Assembly (NCBI RefSeq): GCF_024584515.1
Contig: NZ_CP102173.1
Location: 3,534,001-3,598,000, forward strand
Direction of reading: 5' to 3'
From: Aeromicrobium wangtongii
GTDB taxonomy: Bacteria > Actinomycetota > Actinomycetes > Propionibacteriales > Nocardioidaceae
DNA: 64,000 nt
The notes under the pieces were generated by a model that saw nothing but the letters and a program-made list of their open reading frames with translations, made no database searches and had not been told where the DNA came from. Each line of letters opens with the position of its first letter. Within the stretch, counting starts at the first letter, position 1. This document shows, piece after piece, positions 1 through 7,304 of this stretch. A program made the position numbers and the translations under genes.

Positions 1-1056
1 GACGGTGCGCTCGGCGAAGACGTGGTCGAACAGCACCGCGAGGTCGGGCTCCGCGATGCGCTGGCACGCCTCACGCAGGTGGACGCCCAGGGCGTCGGCC
101 TCGGCCTGGAGGTCGGTGAAGAACTCCGGCGGCGTGCCCTCGGCCTCCAGGAGCAGACGGACGCGCTCGATCGGGTCCTTGGCCCTCCACTCGTCCACCT
201 CGGCCGCCCCGCGGTAGCGCGTCGGGTCGTCGGACGTCGTGTGCGGTCCCATGCGGTAGGTCACGGCCTCGATGAGCGTCGGCCCCTGGCCGTCGCGGGC
301 CCGCTGCAGCGCGCGCTCGGTGACGGCGCGGCAGGCCAGGACGTCGTTGCCGTCGACGCGGACGCCCGGCATGCCGAACCCGGCGGCGCGCTGGACGATC
401 GGCACCCGGGACTGCGAGGCGACGGGCACCGAGATCGCGTACTGGTTGTTCTGGCAGAAGAACACGACCGGCGCCTGCTGGACCGCCGCCCAGTCGAGGG
501 CCTCGCTGACATCGCCCTCGCTCGTGGCGCCGTCACCGAAGTACGCGATGACCGCGCTGTCGCGGTCCGGGTCACCGGTGCCGACCAGCCCTTCGAGGGT
601 CAGCCCCATCGCATAGCCGGTCGCGTGCAGCGCCTGCGATCCGATGATGATGTTCGGCAGCGCCAGCTGGTGGTCAGCGGGGTCCCAGCCGCCCATCTCC
701 GAGCCGCGGTAGACGCCCAGCAGCTGGGCGGGGTCGACACCGCGGCACCAGGCGACGCCGTGCTCGCGGTAGCTGGGGAAGGCGAAGTCGTGCGGGCGCA
801 GCGCGCGAGCGGAGCCGACCTGGGCGGCCTCCTGGCCGAGCGCCGGCGGCCACAGACCGAGCTCGCCGTGGCGCTGGAGGGCGAATGCCTCGGTGTCGAC
901 GCGGCGGGTCATCACGAGGTCGCGGTACAGGGACTCGATCTCGGCGCGGTCGCCTGCGAAGTCGTGGTCGGGGTTCTCCACCCGCTGACCGGTCGGCGTG
1001 AGCAGCTGCACGAGTGGCACCTCGGGGGTGCCTGGGTGGGACGTCAACGGATTCAT
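1..1056 (-). CDS. 2-oxoacid dehydrogenase E1 component, alpha subunit (3' end outside window)
   Basis: Thiamine diphosphate-dependent E1-alpha of a pyruvate or branched-chain 2-oxoacid dehydrogenase complex, which decarboxylates the 2-oxoacid and hands the acyl group to the E2 lipoyl domain. The translation shows the ThDP motif GDGATSEGD followed about 25 residues later by the QNNQYAIS segment, and the family pattern RTRRVDTEAF-like substrate loop (MTRRVDTEAF). ATG at 1056 is chosen because a perfect GGAGGA sits just upstream and the family N-terminus begins there. 352 codons are visible and the gene runs off the left edge, so E1-beta and E2 are expected just beyond. Whether the substrate is pyruvate or a branched-chain oxoacid cannot be decided from this fragment. 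Confidence 0.9.
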   Translation of the reverse strand, partial: MNPLTSHPGTPEVPLVQLLTPTGQRVENPDHDFAGDRAEIESLYRDLVMTRRVDTEAFALQRHGELGLWPPALGQEAAQVGSARALRPHDFAFPSYREHGVAWCRGVDPAQLLGVYRGSEMGGWDPADHQLALPNIIIGSQALHATGYAMGLTLEGLVGTGDPDRDSAVIAYFGDGATSEGDVSEALDWAAVQQAPVVFFCQNNQYAISVPVASQSRVPIVQRAAGFGMPGVRVDGNDVLACRAVTERALQRARDGQGPTLIEAVTYRMGPHTTSDDPTRYRGAAEVDEWRAKDPIERVRLLLEAEGTPPEFFTDLQAEADALGVHLREACQRIAEPDLAVLFDHVFAERTV

Positions 1057-1223
1057 GGGACTCCTCCATCAACCGGGAGGCGGGATCACCGCGCCGGTGC
1101 CAAACCGCGGGTCCTGCACGTCACAGGGGTGGCGGACGACGGAACTCGCTTCGAGGTGACTGGCGTCACATCGATGTCCACCGTAGCGGCCCGCGGCCCG
1201 CAGTTCCACCTCGGGGCGTCCGC

Positions 1224-2285
1224 TCAGGCGCGCGCCTCGAGCCACTGCCCGGCCAGGGCCACGAGCTGGGCGTTGACCTCGGGCATCCCGATGCTGACGC
1301 GCACCCCCTCGCCCGGGAACGGGCGCACCGAGACGGGGTCGCAGGCCAGCGCGAAGTCCATCGCGTCCTCACCGAGCGGCAGCCACACGAAGTTGGCCTC
1401 GGTGTCGGGGACGTCCCAGCCCTGCTTGCGCAGCATCTCCACCACCGCGATGCGCTCCTGCACGATCAGCTCGACACGCTCGTCGAGCGCCTCCTGCGCC
1501 TCCAGGGACGCCACGGCGGCGGCCTGGGACAGGTCCGTCACGGCGAACGGCGGGGTGGCCTTGCGGATCGAGGCCGCGATCTCGGGATGGGCGATCGCGT
1601 AGCCGATGCGCAGCCCGGCCAGGCCGTACGCCTTGGAGAACGTCCGCAGCACCACGACGTTGTCGTGCTCGGCCAGCGCCACCAGGCCGCTCGCGGCCTC
1701 CGGGTCGCGGACGAACTCGACGTACGCCTCGTCCACCACGACCAGCACGTGGCGGGGCACCGCGTCGAGGAAGGCCGACAGCTCGGCGGCGGTCACGACC
1801 GGGCCCGTGGGGTTGTTGGGCGTGCAGACCAGGACGACCTTGGTGCGGTCGGTCACGGCCGCGGCCATCGCCTCGAGATCGTGGGTCGCGTCGGGGCGCA
1901 GCGGCACCCGGACGCTCGTCGCACCGGTCAGGTCGGCGGCGATCGGATAGGCCTCGAACGAGCGCCAGGCGTGGACGATCTCGTCGCCGGCCTCCAGATG
2001 GGCGCTGAGCAGCGCGAACAGCACCGCGACCGATCCGGTGCCGGCCGCGAAGTGATCCGTCGGCAGCCCGAACCGCTCGGACAACGCCTCGTGCAGCACG
2101 GTCATCCCGGCGTCCGGGTACCGGTTGATCCGGGCCAGCTCGCTGCCCGCGCGCTCCATGACACCGGGCAGCGGTGCGTAGGGGTTCTCGTTGCTGGAGA
2201 GCTTGTGGGCCTCGGTCAGCGCAGGCTTCCCGGCTCGGTAGGCCGGGATGCCGTCGAGGGCCTTGCGGGCGCGGGGAATGCTCAT
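1224..2285 (-). CDS. Histidinol-phosphate / aromatic amino acid aminotransferase family (HisC/Pat)
   Basis: PLP-dependent fold-type I aminotransferase of about 353 residues. It begins with the family signature LSSNENPY near residue 32, has the CTPNNPTGP loop near residue 160, the VVVDEAYVEF strand, and the PLP lysine in TFSKAYGLAGLRIGY. Members either make histidinol phosphate in histidine synthesis or transaminate aromatic amino acids (Pat). No his genes are near; the neighbour is a 2-oxoacid dehydrogenase, which fits Pat-like or general transamination slightly better. ATG 2285 is preferred over an in-frame TTG six bases upstream because a -10-like TAGGGT lies exactly six bases before it, suggesting a leaderless transcript. 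Confidence 0.82.
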   Translation of the reverse strand: MSIPRARKALDGIPAYRAGKPALTEAHKLSSNENPYAPLPGVMERAGSELARINRYPDAGMTVLHEALSERFGLPTDHFAAGTGSVAVLFALLSAHLEAGDEIVHAWRSFEAYPIAADLTGATSVRVPLRPDATHDLEAMAAAVTDRTKVVLVCTPNNPTGPVVTAAELSAFLDAVPRHVLVVVDEAYVEFVRDPEAASGLVALAEHDNVVVLRTFSKAYGLAGLRIGYAIAHPEIAASIRKATPPFAVTDLSQAAAVASLEAQEALDERVELIVQERIAVVEMLRKQGWDVPDTEANFVWLPLGEDAMDFALACDPVSVRPFPGEGVRVSIGMPEVNAQLVALAGQWLEARA

Positions 2286-2291
2286 GGGCAA

Positions 2292-2297
2292 ACCCTA
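2292..2297 (-). promoter_or_regulatory. -10-like hexamer TAGGGT for the aminotransferase gene
   Basis: TAGGGT followed by six bases and the ATG at 2285. The spacing puts the expected transcription start at the A of the ATG, so the mRNA would be leaderless. No clear -35 is seen. Confidence 0.45.
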
Positions 2298-2314
2298 GAC
2301 CTGCGGATCGAGCC

Positions 2315-3298
2315 TCACTGGTCCCCGAACTCCGATCGCAGTGCCGGCAGGATCTTCGAGGACGCAGCGTCCAGGAACGGCGTCTGGTGATCGCCGCCGA
2401 TCTGGATCAGCGCCACATCGGTGAAGCCTGCGTCGACGAACGGCCGCACCGCCTCGACGATCGCCGCGACGTCCGATCCGCACGGGATCTGCTCGGCCAC
2501 GTCGTCCGGGCGCACGAACTGGGTCGCGCCGGCGAATCCGGCCGGCCCGGGCAGCTCGGCGTTGACCTTCCAGCCGCCCGCGAACCACCGGAACTGCTCG
2601 TGGGCGCGGGTCACGGCCGCGTCCCGGTCGTCGTCCCAGCAGATCGGCAGCTGGCCGACCTTGCGCGCCGGGCCCGTCGCGCGGGTCGCGGCGTCGAAGG
2701 CCGGCCCGAGCTCGGGATCGGGCTCGACCGCGATCATGACGTCGGCCCGCGGCGCCGAGACCTCGATCGACTGCTGGCCGCTGACCGCCACCCCGATCGG
2801 GACGCGGGTCTCGGGCACGTCCCACAGCTTGGCGGAGTCGACGCGGTAGTGGTCGCCGACGTAGTTGACGTAGCCGCCGTCGAACAGCGCGTTGATGATG
2901 TCCAGCGCCTCGCTGAACCGCTCGTGCCGGACGTTCGCGGGCGGCCAGCCCTCACCGATCACGTGCTCGTTGAGGTTCTCCCCCGCCCCGAGCCCGAGCG
3001 TGAACCGGCCCTCGCTGAGCAGGCCCACCGTCGCGGCCTGCTGCGCGATGACCGCCGGGTGGTAGCGAGCGATCGGCGCGGTCACGAACGTCATGAGCTC
3101 GAGCCGCGACGTCGCCTGGGCGACGGCACCCAGGGTCGGCCACGCATTGGGGCTGTGGCCCTGCTCGTCCAGCCAAGGGTTGAAGTGGTCACTCATCACG
3201 GCCAGGCCGAATCCGGCCTCCTCGGCCGCGACGGCATCGCGCACCAGCGACAACGGATCGGACTGCTCGCACATCAGGGTGTAACCGAAGCTCGTCAT
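2315..3298 (-). CDS. F420-dependent LLM-class oxidoreductase (TIGR03557 / G6PDH-like family)
   Basis: Luciferase-like TIM-barrel oxidoreductase of 327 residues, expected to use coenzyme F420. The N-terminus MTSFGYTLMCEQ, the SDHFNPWLDEQGHSP segment and the GLGAGENLNEHV motif match the F420-dependent glucose-6-phosphate dehydrogenase-like family. The substrate cannot be told; most members of this subfamily are uncharacterised relatives of Fgd1. ATG 3298 is preceded after six bases by TAACTG, a weak leaderless -10. It is divergent from the EamA gene at 3358 and shares a 59-base intergenic region with it. Confidence 0.85.
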   Translation of the reverse strand: MTSFGYTLMCEQSDPLSLVRDAVAAEEAGFGLAVMSDHFNPWLDEQGHSPNAWPTLGAVAQATSRLELMTFVTAPIARYHPAVIAQQAATVGLLSEGRFTLGLGAGENLNEHVIGEGWPPANVRHERFSEALDIINALFDGGYVNYVGDHYRVDSAKLWDVPETRVPIGVAVSGQQSIEVSAPRADVMIAVEPDPELGPAFDAATRATGPARKVGQLPICWDDDRDAAVTRAHEQFRWFAGGWKVNAELPGPAGFAGATQFVRPDDVAEQIPCGSDVAAIVEAVRPFVDAGFTDVALIQIGGDHQTPFLDAASSKILPALRSEFGDQ

Positions 3299-3357
3299 GC
3301 CGACCAGTTACCCAGCGTCCGGCCCGTCACACCGCCCGCACCTGACACAATCGCCGC

Positions 3358-4296
3358 GTGTCACATCCCAACGCCCGCCTGGGTTACGCGCTCGTCGTGC
3401 TGGCGGCCGTGCTGTTCGGCGTCAACGGAGGCGTCTCGCGCGTCGCGATGGGGTCCGGGCTCAGCCCGGAGTCGTTCACGACCCTGCGCATCACCGGCGC
3501 GACGGCCGTCTTCGTCGCGTACGCCGCGGTGTTCCGCCGCTCCGCGCTGCGACGGCCGCGAGGCACGGCGCTGCTGCTGGTCATCGCCCTCGGGCTGGTG
3601 GGCGTCACCGGGCTGCAGCTGACCTACAACGTGGCGATCGACCGGCTGCCGCTCGGCATCGCGCTGCTGATCGAGTACCTCGCACCCGTGCTCGTGGTGC
3701 TGTGGGTCCGGTTCGTGCGCAAGGAGGAGGTGCGGCCGCGCATGTGGGGCGCCGTCGCGCTGGCCGTCGTCGGCCTCGCGGTCGTCAGCCGCGTGTGGAC
3801 CGGCCTGGCCTTCGACGGCCTCGGCGTCGTCATGGCCCTGCTCGCCTCGGTGTGCTTCGCGGCCTACTTCCTGCTCGGGGAGCACAACGTGGGCTTCGAC
3901 GACCCGCTGCGCGTCATCTTGTGGGCCTTCGTCGTCGCGACGGTCTGCATGAACCTCATCCGGCCCATCTGGACGACCCCCGACCTGCCGCGGACGACCA
4001 GCGGTCTCGGCCGGCTCGGCGACGTGTCGGTCAATCCCTGGCTCGTCCTGGCGATGGTCGTGGTGCTGGGCACCGTCGTGCCGTTCTTCCTGGAGATGGT
4101 CGCGCTGCGGCACCTGCCGGCCACGATCGTGACCGTCGTGGCGATGCTCGAGCCCGTCATCGCCGTGGTGCTGGGCTGGGGCTGGTTCCGTGAGTCCCTC
4201 ACCCCCGTGCAGGTCGTCGGGGCCGTCGCGGTGCTGGCGGGCATCGTGCTCGCGCAGACGTCCCGCAAGGTCGCCCTGGCCGTCCCGCCGCCCTGA
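3358..4296 (+). CDS. EamA-family (DMT superfamily) transporter
   Basis: Integral membrane protein of 312 residues with about ten hydrophobic segments in two EamA repeats (roughly residues 7-140 and 155-300). It carries the characteristic second-repeat ending where a helix with LEPVIAVVLGWGWF precedes a last transmembrane helix. DMT proteins move metabolites, often exporting amino acids; the substrate is unknown here. It starts at GTG 3358: CACAAT lies six bases before, and no Shine-Dalgarno sequence is present, which suggests a leaderless message. Confidence 0.88.
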   Translation: MSHPNARLGYALVVLAAVLFGVNGGVSRVAMGSGLSPESFTTLRITGATAVFVAYAAVFRRSALRRPRGTALLLVIALGLVGVTGLQLTYNVAIDRLPLGIALLIEYLAPVLVVLWVRFVRKEEVRPRMWGAVALAVVGLAVVSRVWTGLAFDGLGVVMALLASVCFAAYFLLGEHNVGFDDPLRVILWAFVVATVCMNLIRPIWTTPDLPRTTSGLGRLGDVSVNPWLVLAMVVVLGTVVPFFLEMVALRHLPATIVTVVAMLEPVIAVVLGWGWFRESLTPVQVVGAVAVLAGIVLAQTSRKVALAVPPP

Positions 4297-4400
4297 CATC
4301 ATGCCCTCGGCGGGCTGACGACCCTCTACGCTGGAGCCGATCGCGGCGCCGGACATCAGGCCGTCCCCGCCGGAGCTCCGCAGCAAAGGACACCTTCTCC

Positions 4401-7301
4401 ATGCACCTCTCGTCGCGCCTCCGCCACCGCGGCCCCGCCCAGCGCGTGCTCGAGAGCGGACTGTTCCTGCCCTCGTTCTACGAGGCACAGGCCGGCACCC
4501 AGTTCACGTCGGCGCGTCAGGCGGTCGAGCACTACCTGTCCCAGGGCGCCGGCGACGGGCTCCTCCCGCATCCGCTGATCGACCCGTCGGTGGCGCACGA
4601 AACGGAGCGCGCCGCCGCGCTCGCCGCGGCCCTGACGTCGACGACGCCGGTCGAGTCGCACCGGTTCAGCACGGCGTACGACTGGACCGGCTATGTCGCG
4701 GCCGTCCCCTCCGCGAGCAGCCATCCGGGCGGTGTCGCGGGGCACTACGCCGCCACCGAGCGACGTCCCGACGACGCGGTCGTCCTGCACCTCGCATCGG
4801 GCGACCCGGTCGACTGGACCGCCGTGCAGGAGGCGGTGGCGGTGCGGGCCCGGACGATGCCCACGGTGCTGGCGTCCCAGCTGTTCGACGTCGACTTCTA
4901 CCAGGCCCAGACCGGCGCGGTCTTCGGGTCGCGGCGCGCAGCCCTCTGGCACTACCTGAGCGTGGGAGAGGCAGCCGGGCTGGCCGCCAATCCCCTCTTC
5001 GAGCCCGAGTGGCTCGCCGAGCGCAGCGGGGCCACGGCGCCGTCCCTGATCGAGGACTACCTGGGCGCGGACCTGGCCACGGTGAGCCCGCATCCCCACT
5101 TCGACCCGGTGGCCTATCTCGCGCAGGTCCCGGACGCAGCCGACCACCCCGGCGGTCCGCTCGGCCACTTCCTCACCGCCGCCACCGCGGACTCGACGAC
5201 CTGGCCCGTCGATGCGGCTCTCGCGCCGAGGTCCTGGGGCGAGCTCCGCAGCTCCCTGTTCGACGCCGCCGTCACCTTCGCGGCCCAGCAGCAGCTCCGC
5301 ACCTGGGGAGCCGCCAGACCATGGGACGCCCAGGCGTCGCACGAGATCGCCACGACGGAGCGGCCGCCGTCGGTCAGCATCGTCCTCGACCTCTCCCGGG
5401 CCACGGGCCGCACCAAGCGCCGGATCGCGCAGATCCTGGACGACGACCCGGCCCTGCAGATCGTGGCCGCCGCGAGCAGCGACGACCCGCGGATCGGTGA
5501 TCTCGATCCACGGGTGACGGTCGTGACGACCTCCTCGACGAATCACTCCGAGCGCATCAACGCCGCCGTCCGCCAGTCGTCCGGCGAGTACGTGCACGTG
5601 TGGCACCCGCGCGACACGCCTCGGGCGGGCTTCTACCGGCGCTCGATCATGACGATGCTCGAAGCCGGGACGGAGCTGGTGTACTCGGCGACGACCTCGG
5701 CCCCCAGCCACGACGCACTGGTGATGGGCGAGCCGTACTCGCGGGACGGTCTCATCTGGGGCGAGCCCCAGGCAGCCATCCGCACCGCCCTGGTCTCGCG
5801 ATCACTGTTCGACCGTGTCGGCGGGTACGACCCCGCCCTCCCCGCATTCGCCGACTGGGACTTCCTGCTTCGCGCATCGGCAACCGTCGACCCCGTCTTC
5901 GTGCCGCAGATCGGCCTGGAGGCCGATCCGAAGCCGGTGGGGGTCCGGCACAGCACCCGCGCGTACGAGCACGTCGTGCGGGCCGCCCAGATCTGCGACT
6001 GGTCGGCCGACGGTCCGCGTGAGGAGAGCCGGGTCTCGGTGCTGATCCCCGTGTACGAGGACTGGGCCATGACGACGCGGGTCGTGGCGTCGATCCTGGC
6101 GACGACCGTCGACGAGGACGTCGAGATCGTGCTGCTCGACAACGGTTCACGACGCAGCGTGGGTGCGCTGATCGAGGCGATACACGGGGACGAGCCGCGG
6201 GTCACCCACGTCCGCGTCCCCAGGAACACCAATTTCGCCACCGGCTCGAATCTCGCCTTCCTGGCGTCGACCGGCCGGCGGGTGGTCTTCATGAACAACG
6301 ACACCGTCCCGGCCCCGGGCTGGCTGCGGCCGCTGCTCGACGCCCTCGACGACCCCTCGGTCCGGGCCGCCCAGCCGCTGCTGCTGTTCAACGACGGCAC
6401 GGCGCAGACCGGCGGCACGGTCTTCCACCGCGGGGCCTTCCCCTGGCACTTCCTGCAGGGGCATCCGGTCGAGGACGTCCTCGCGGCGGGCCAGACCCGG
6501 TTCTCCGCGATCACCGCGGCCACGATGGCGGGCAGGGCCGCCGAGATCCATCAGCTGCGGGGCTTCGACCCGGTGTACGTCAACGGGCTCGAGGACGTCG
6601 ATCTGTGCCTTCGACTCAGCGGGAACTTCGGGGGCGACTTCCGCGTCGCCCTCGACTCGGTCGTGCTGCACGCCGAGAGCCAGTCCGCCGGGCGCTTCGA
6701 GGCCGTCGGGCAGAACCGGATCGTGTTCATGGACCGCTGGCTGCACCGTCTGCCGGGCAGCGATGCCGGCAAGTACGAGAGTGCGGGCCTCCACCTGGCT
6801 CACTACCGCGCCTCCCGGCAGCATCCGCGCAGCGGGCTCCGCACCGGCGAGCCGGTCGTCACGCGACCGCCGCGACAGGTGCTCGAGGGTCCCGCCGCCG
6901 GGCTTCCGAGCCTGCGATGGGCGGTCAAGACCGCGGCCGAGCCCGGCCCGGCGGGGGACCTCGCGCCGGACACGGTGCTCGCCGGCCACCTCGCCGGTGC
7001 TCTGCGCCGGCTCGGCCAGGAGGTCGTCGTCGACCGCCGTGAGAGCCACGTCAGGCTGCGGTCGGACCACCTCGACGACGTCGTGCTGGCGATCGCCGGT
7101 GACGTGCCCGTCGCTCCTCAGCCCGGGGCCACGAACGTGCTGTGGGTCGGCGATGCGGACCCGACCGTCGACGCCGGGCTCGTCGACAGGTTCGACCTGG
7201 TGTACTCCGACGACATGACGGAGGCGTTCGACGCACGGGCCACGACGCTGCTGGCCGATGTGCTCGACGCGCTGGGCGTCGAGCACCACCTCGGCGGTTA
7301 G
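4401..7301 (+). CDS. Two-domain family 2 glycosyltransferase with N-terminal repeat modules
   Basis: A 966-residue cytoplasmic glycosyltransferase, probably extending a cell-surface polymer. Residues 15-280 hold at least three copies of a 'FYxAQ...HYLxxGxxxGLxP' module (near residues 22-56, 160-200 and 230-260). A GT-A-like segment at about 320-520 is degenerate: it starts with SVSIVLDLS, keeps a WDFLLRAS motif, but lacks a DxD. A second, apparently complete GT2 domain at about 540-790 has SVLIPVYEDW, LLDNGS, the FMNNDTVPAPGWL metal-binding region near 631 and GLEDVDLCLRL near 730. The C-terminal 110 residues look like an incomplete Rossmann domain. An AAAGGA ribosome site lies ten bases before ATG 4401. 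It is convergent with the RgpF/TagF genes. Confidence 0.85.
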   Translation: MHLSSRLRHRGPAQRVLESGLFLPSFYEAQAGTQFTSARQAVEHYLSQGAGDGLLPHPLIDPSVAHETERAAALAAALTSTTPVESHRFSTAYDWTGYVAAVPSASSHPGGVAGHYAATERRPDDAVVLHLASGDPVDWTAVQEAVAVRARTMPTVLASQLFDVDFYQAQTGAVFGSRRAALWHYLSVGEAAGLAANPLFEPEWLAERSGATAPSLIEDYLGADLATVSPHPHFDPVAYLAQVPDAADHPGGPLGHFLTAATADSTTWPVDAALAPRSWGELRSSLFDAAVTFAAQQQLRTWGAARPWDAQASHEIATTERPPSVSIVLDLSRATGRTKRRIAQILDDDPALQIVAAASSDDPRIGDLDPRVTVVTTSSTNHSERINAAVRQSSGEYVHVWHPRDTPRAGFYRRSIMTMLEAGTELVYSATTSAPSHDALVMGEPYSRDGLIWGEPQAAIRTALVSRSLFDRVGGYDPALPAFADWDFLLRASATVDPVFVPQIGLEADPKPVGVRHSTRAYEHVVRAAQICDWSADGPREESRVSVLIPVYEDWAMTTRVVASILATTVDEDVEIVLLDNGSRRSVGALIEAIHGDEPRVTHVRVPRNTNFATGSNLAFLASTGRRVVFMNNDTVPAPGWLRPLLDALDDPSVRAAQPLLLFNDGTAQTGGTVFHRGAFPWHFLQGHPVEDVLAAGQTRFSAITAATMAGRAAEIHQLRGFDPVYVNGLEDVDLCLRLSGNFGGDFRVALDSVVLHAESQSAGRFEAVGQNRIVFMDRWLHRLPGSDAGKYESAGLHLAHYRASRQHPRSGLRTGEPVVTRPPRQVLEGPAAGLPSLRWAVKTAAEPGPAGDLAPDTVLAGHLAGALRRLGQEVVVDRRESHVRLRSDHLDDVVLAIAGDVPVAPQPGATNVLWVGDADPTVDAGLVDRFDLVYSDDMTEAFDARATTLLADVLDALGVEHHLGG

Positions 7302-7304
7302 CGC

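Noticed and set aside
1156-1169. GTGAC/GTCAC palindrome between the aminotransferase and E1-alpha genes
   Set aside because: Five-base arms only, and such short repeats are frequent by chance at this GC content. No promoter hexamer at a fitting distance.
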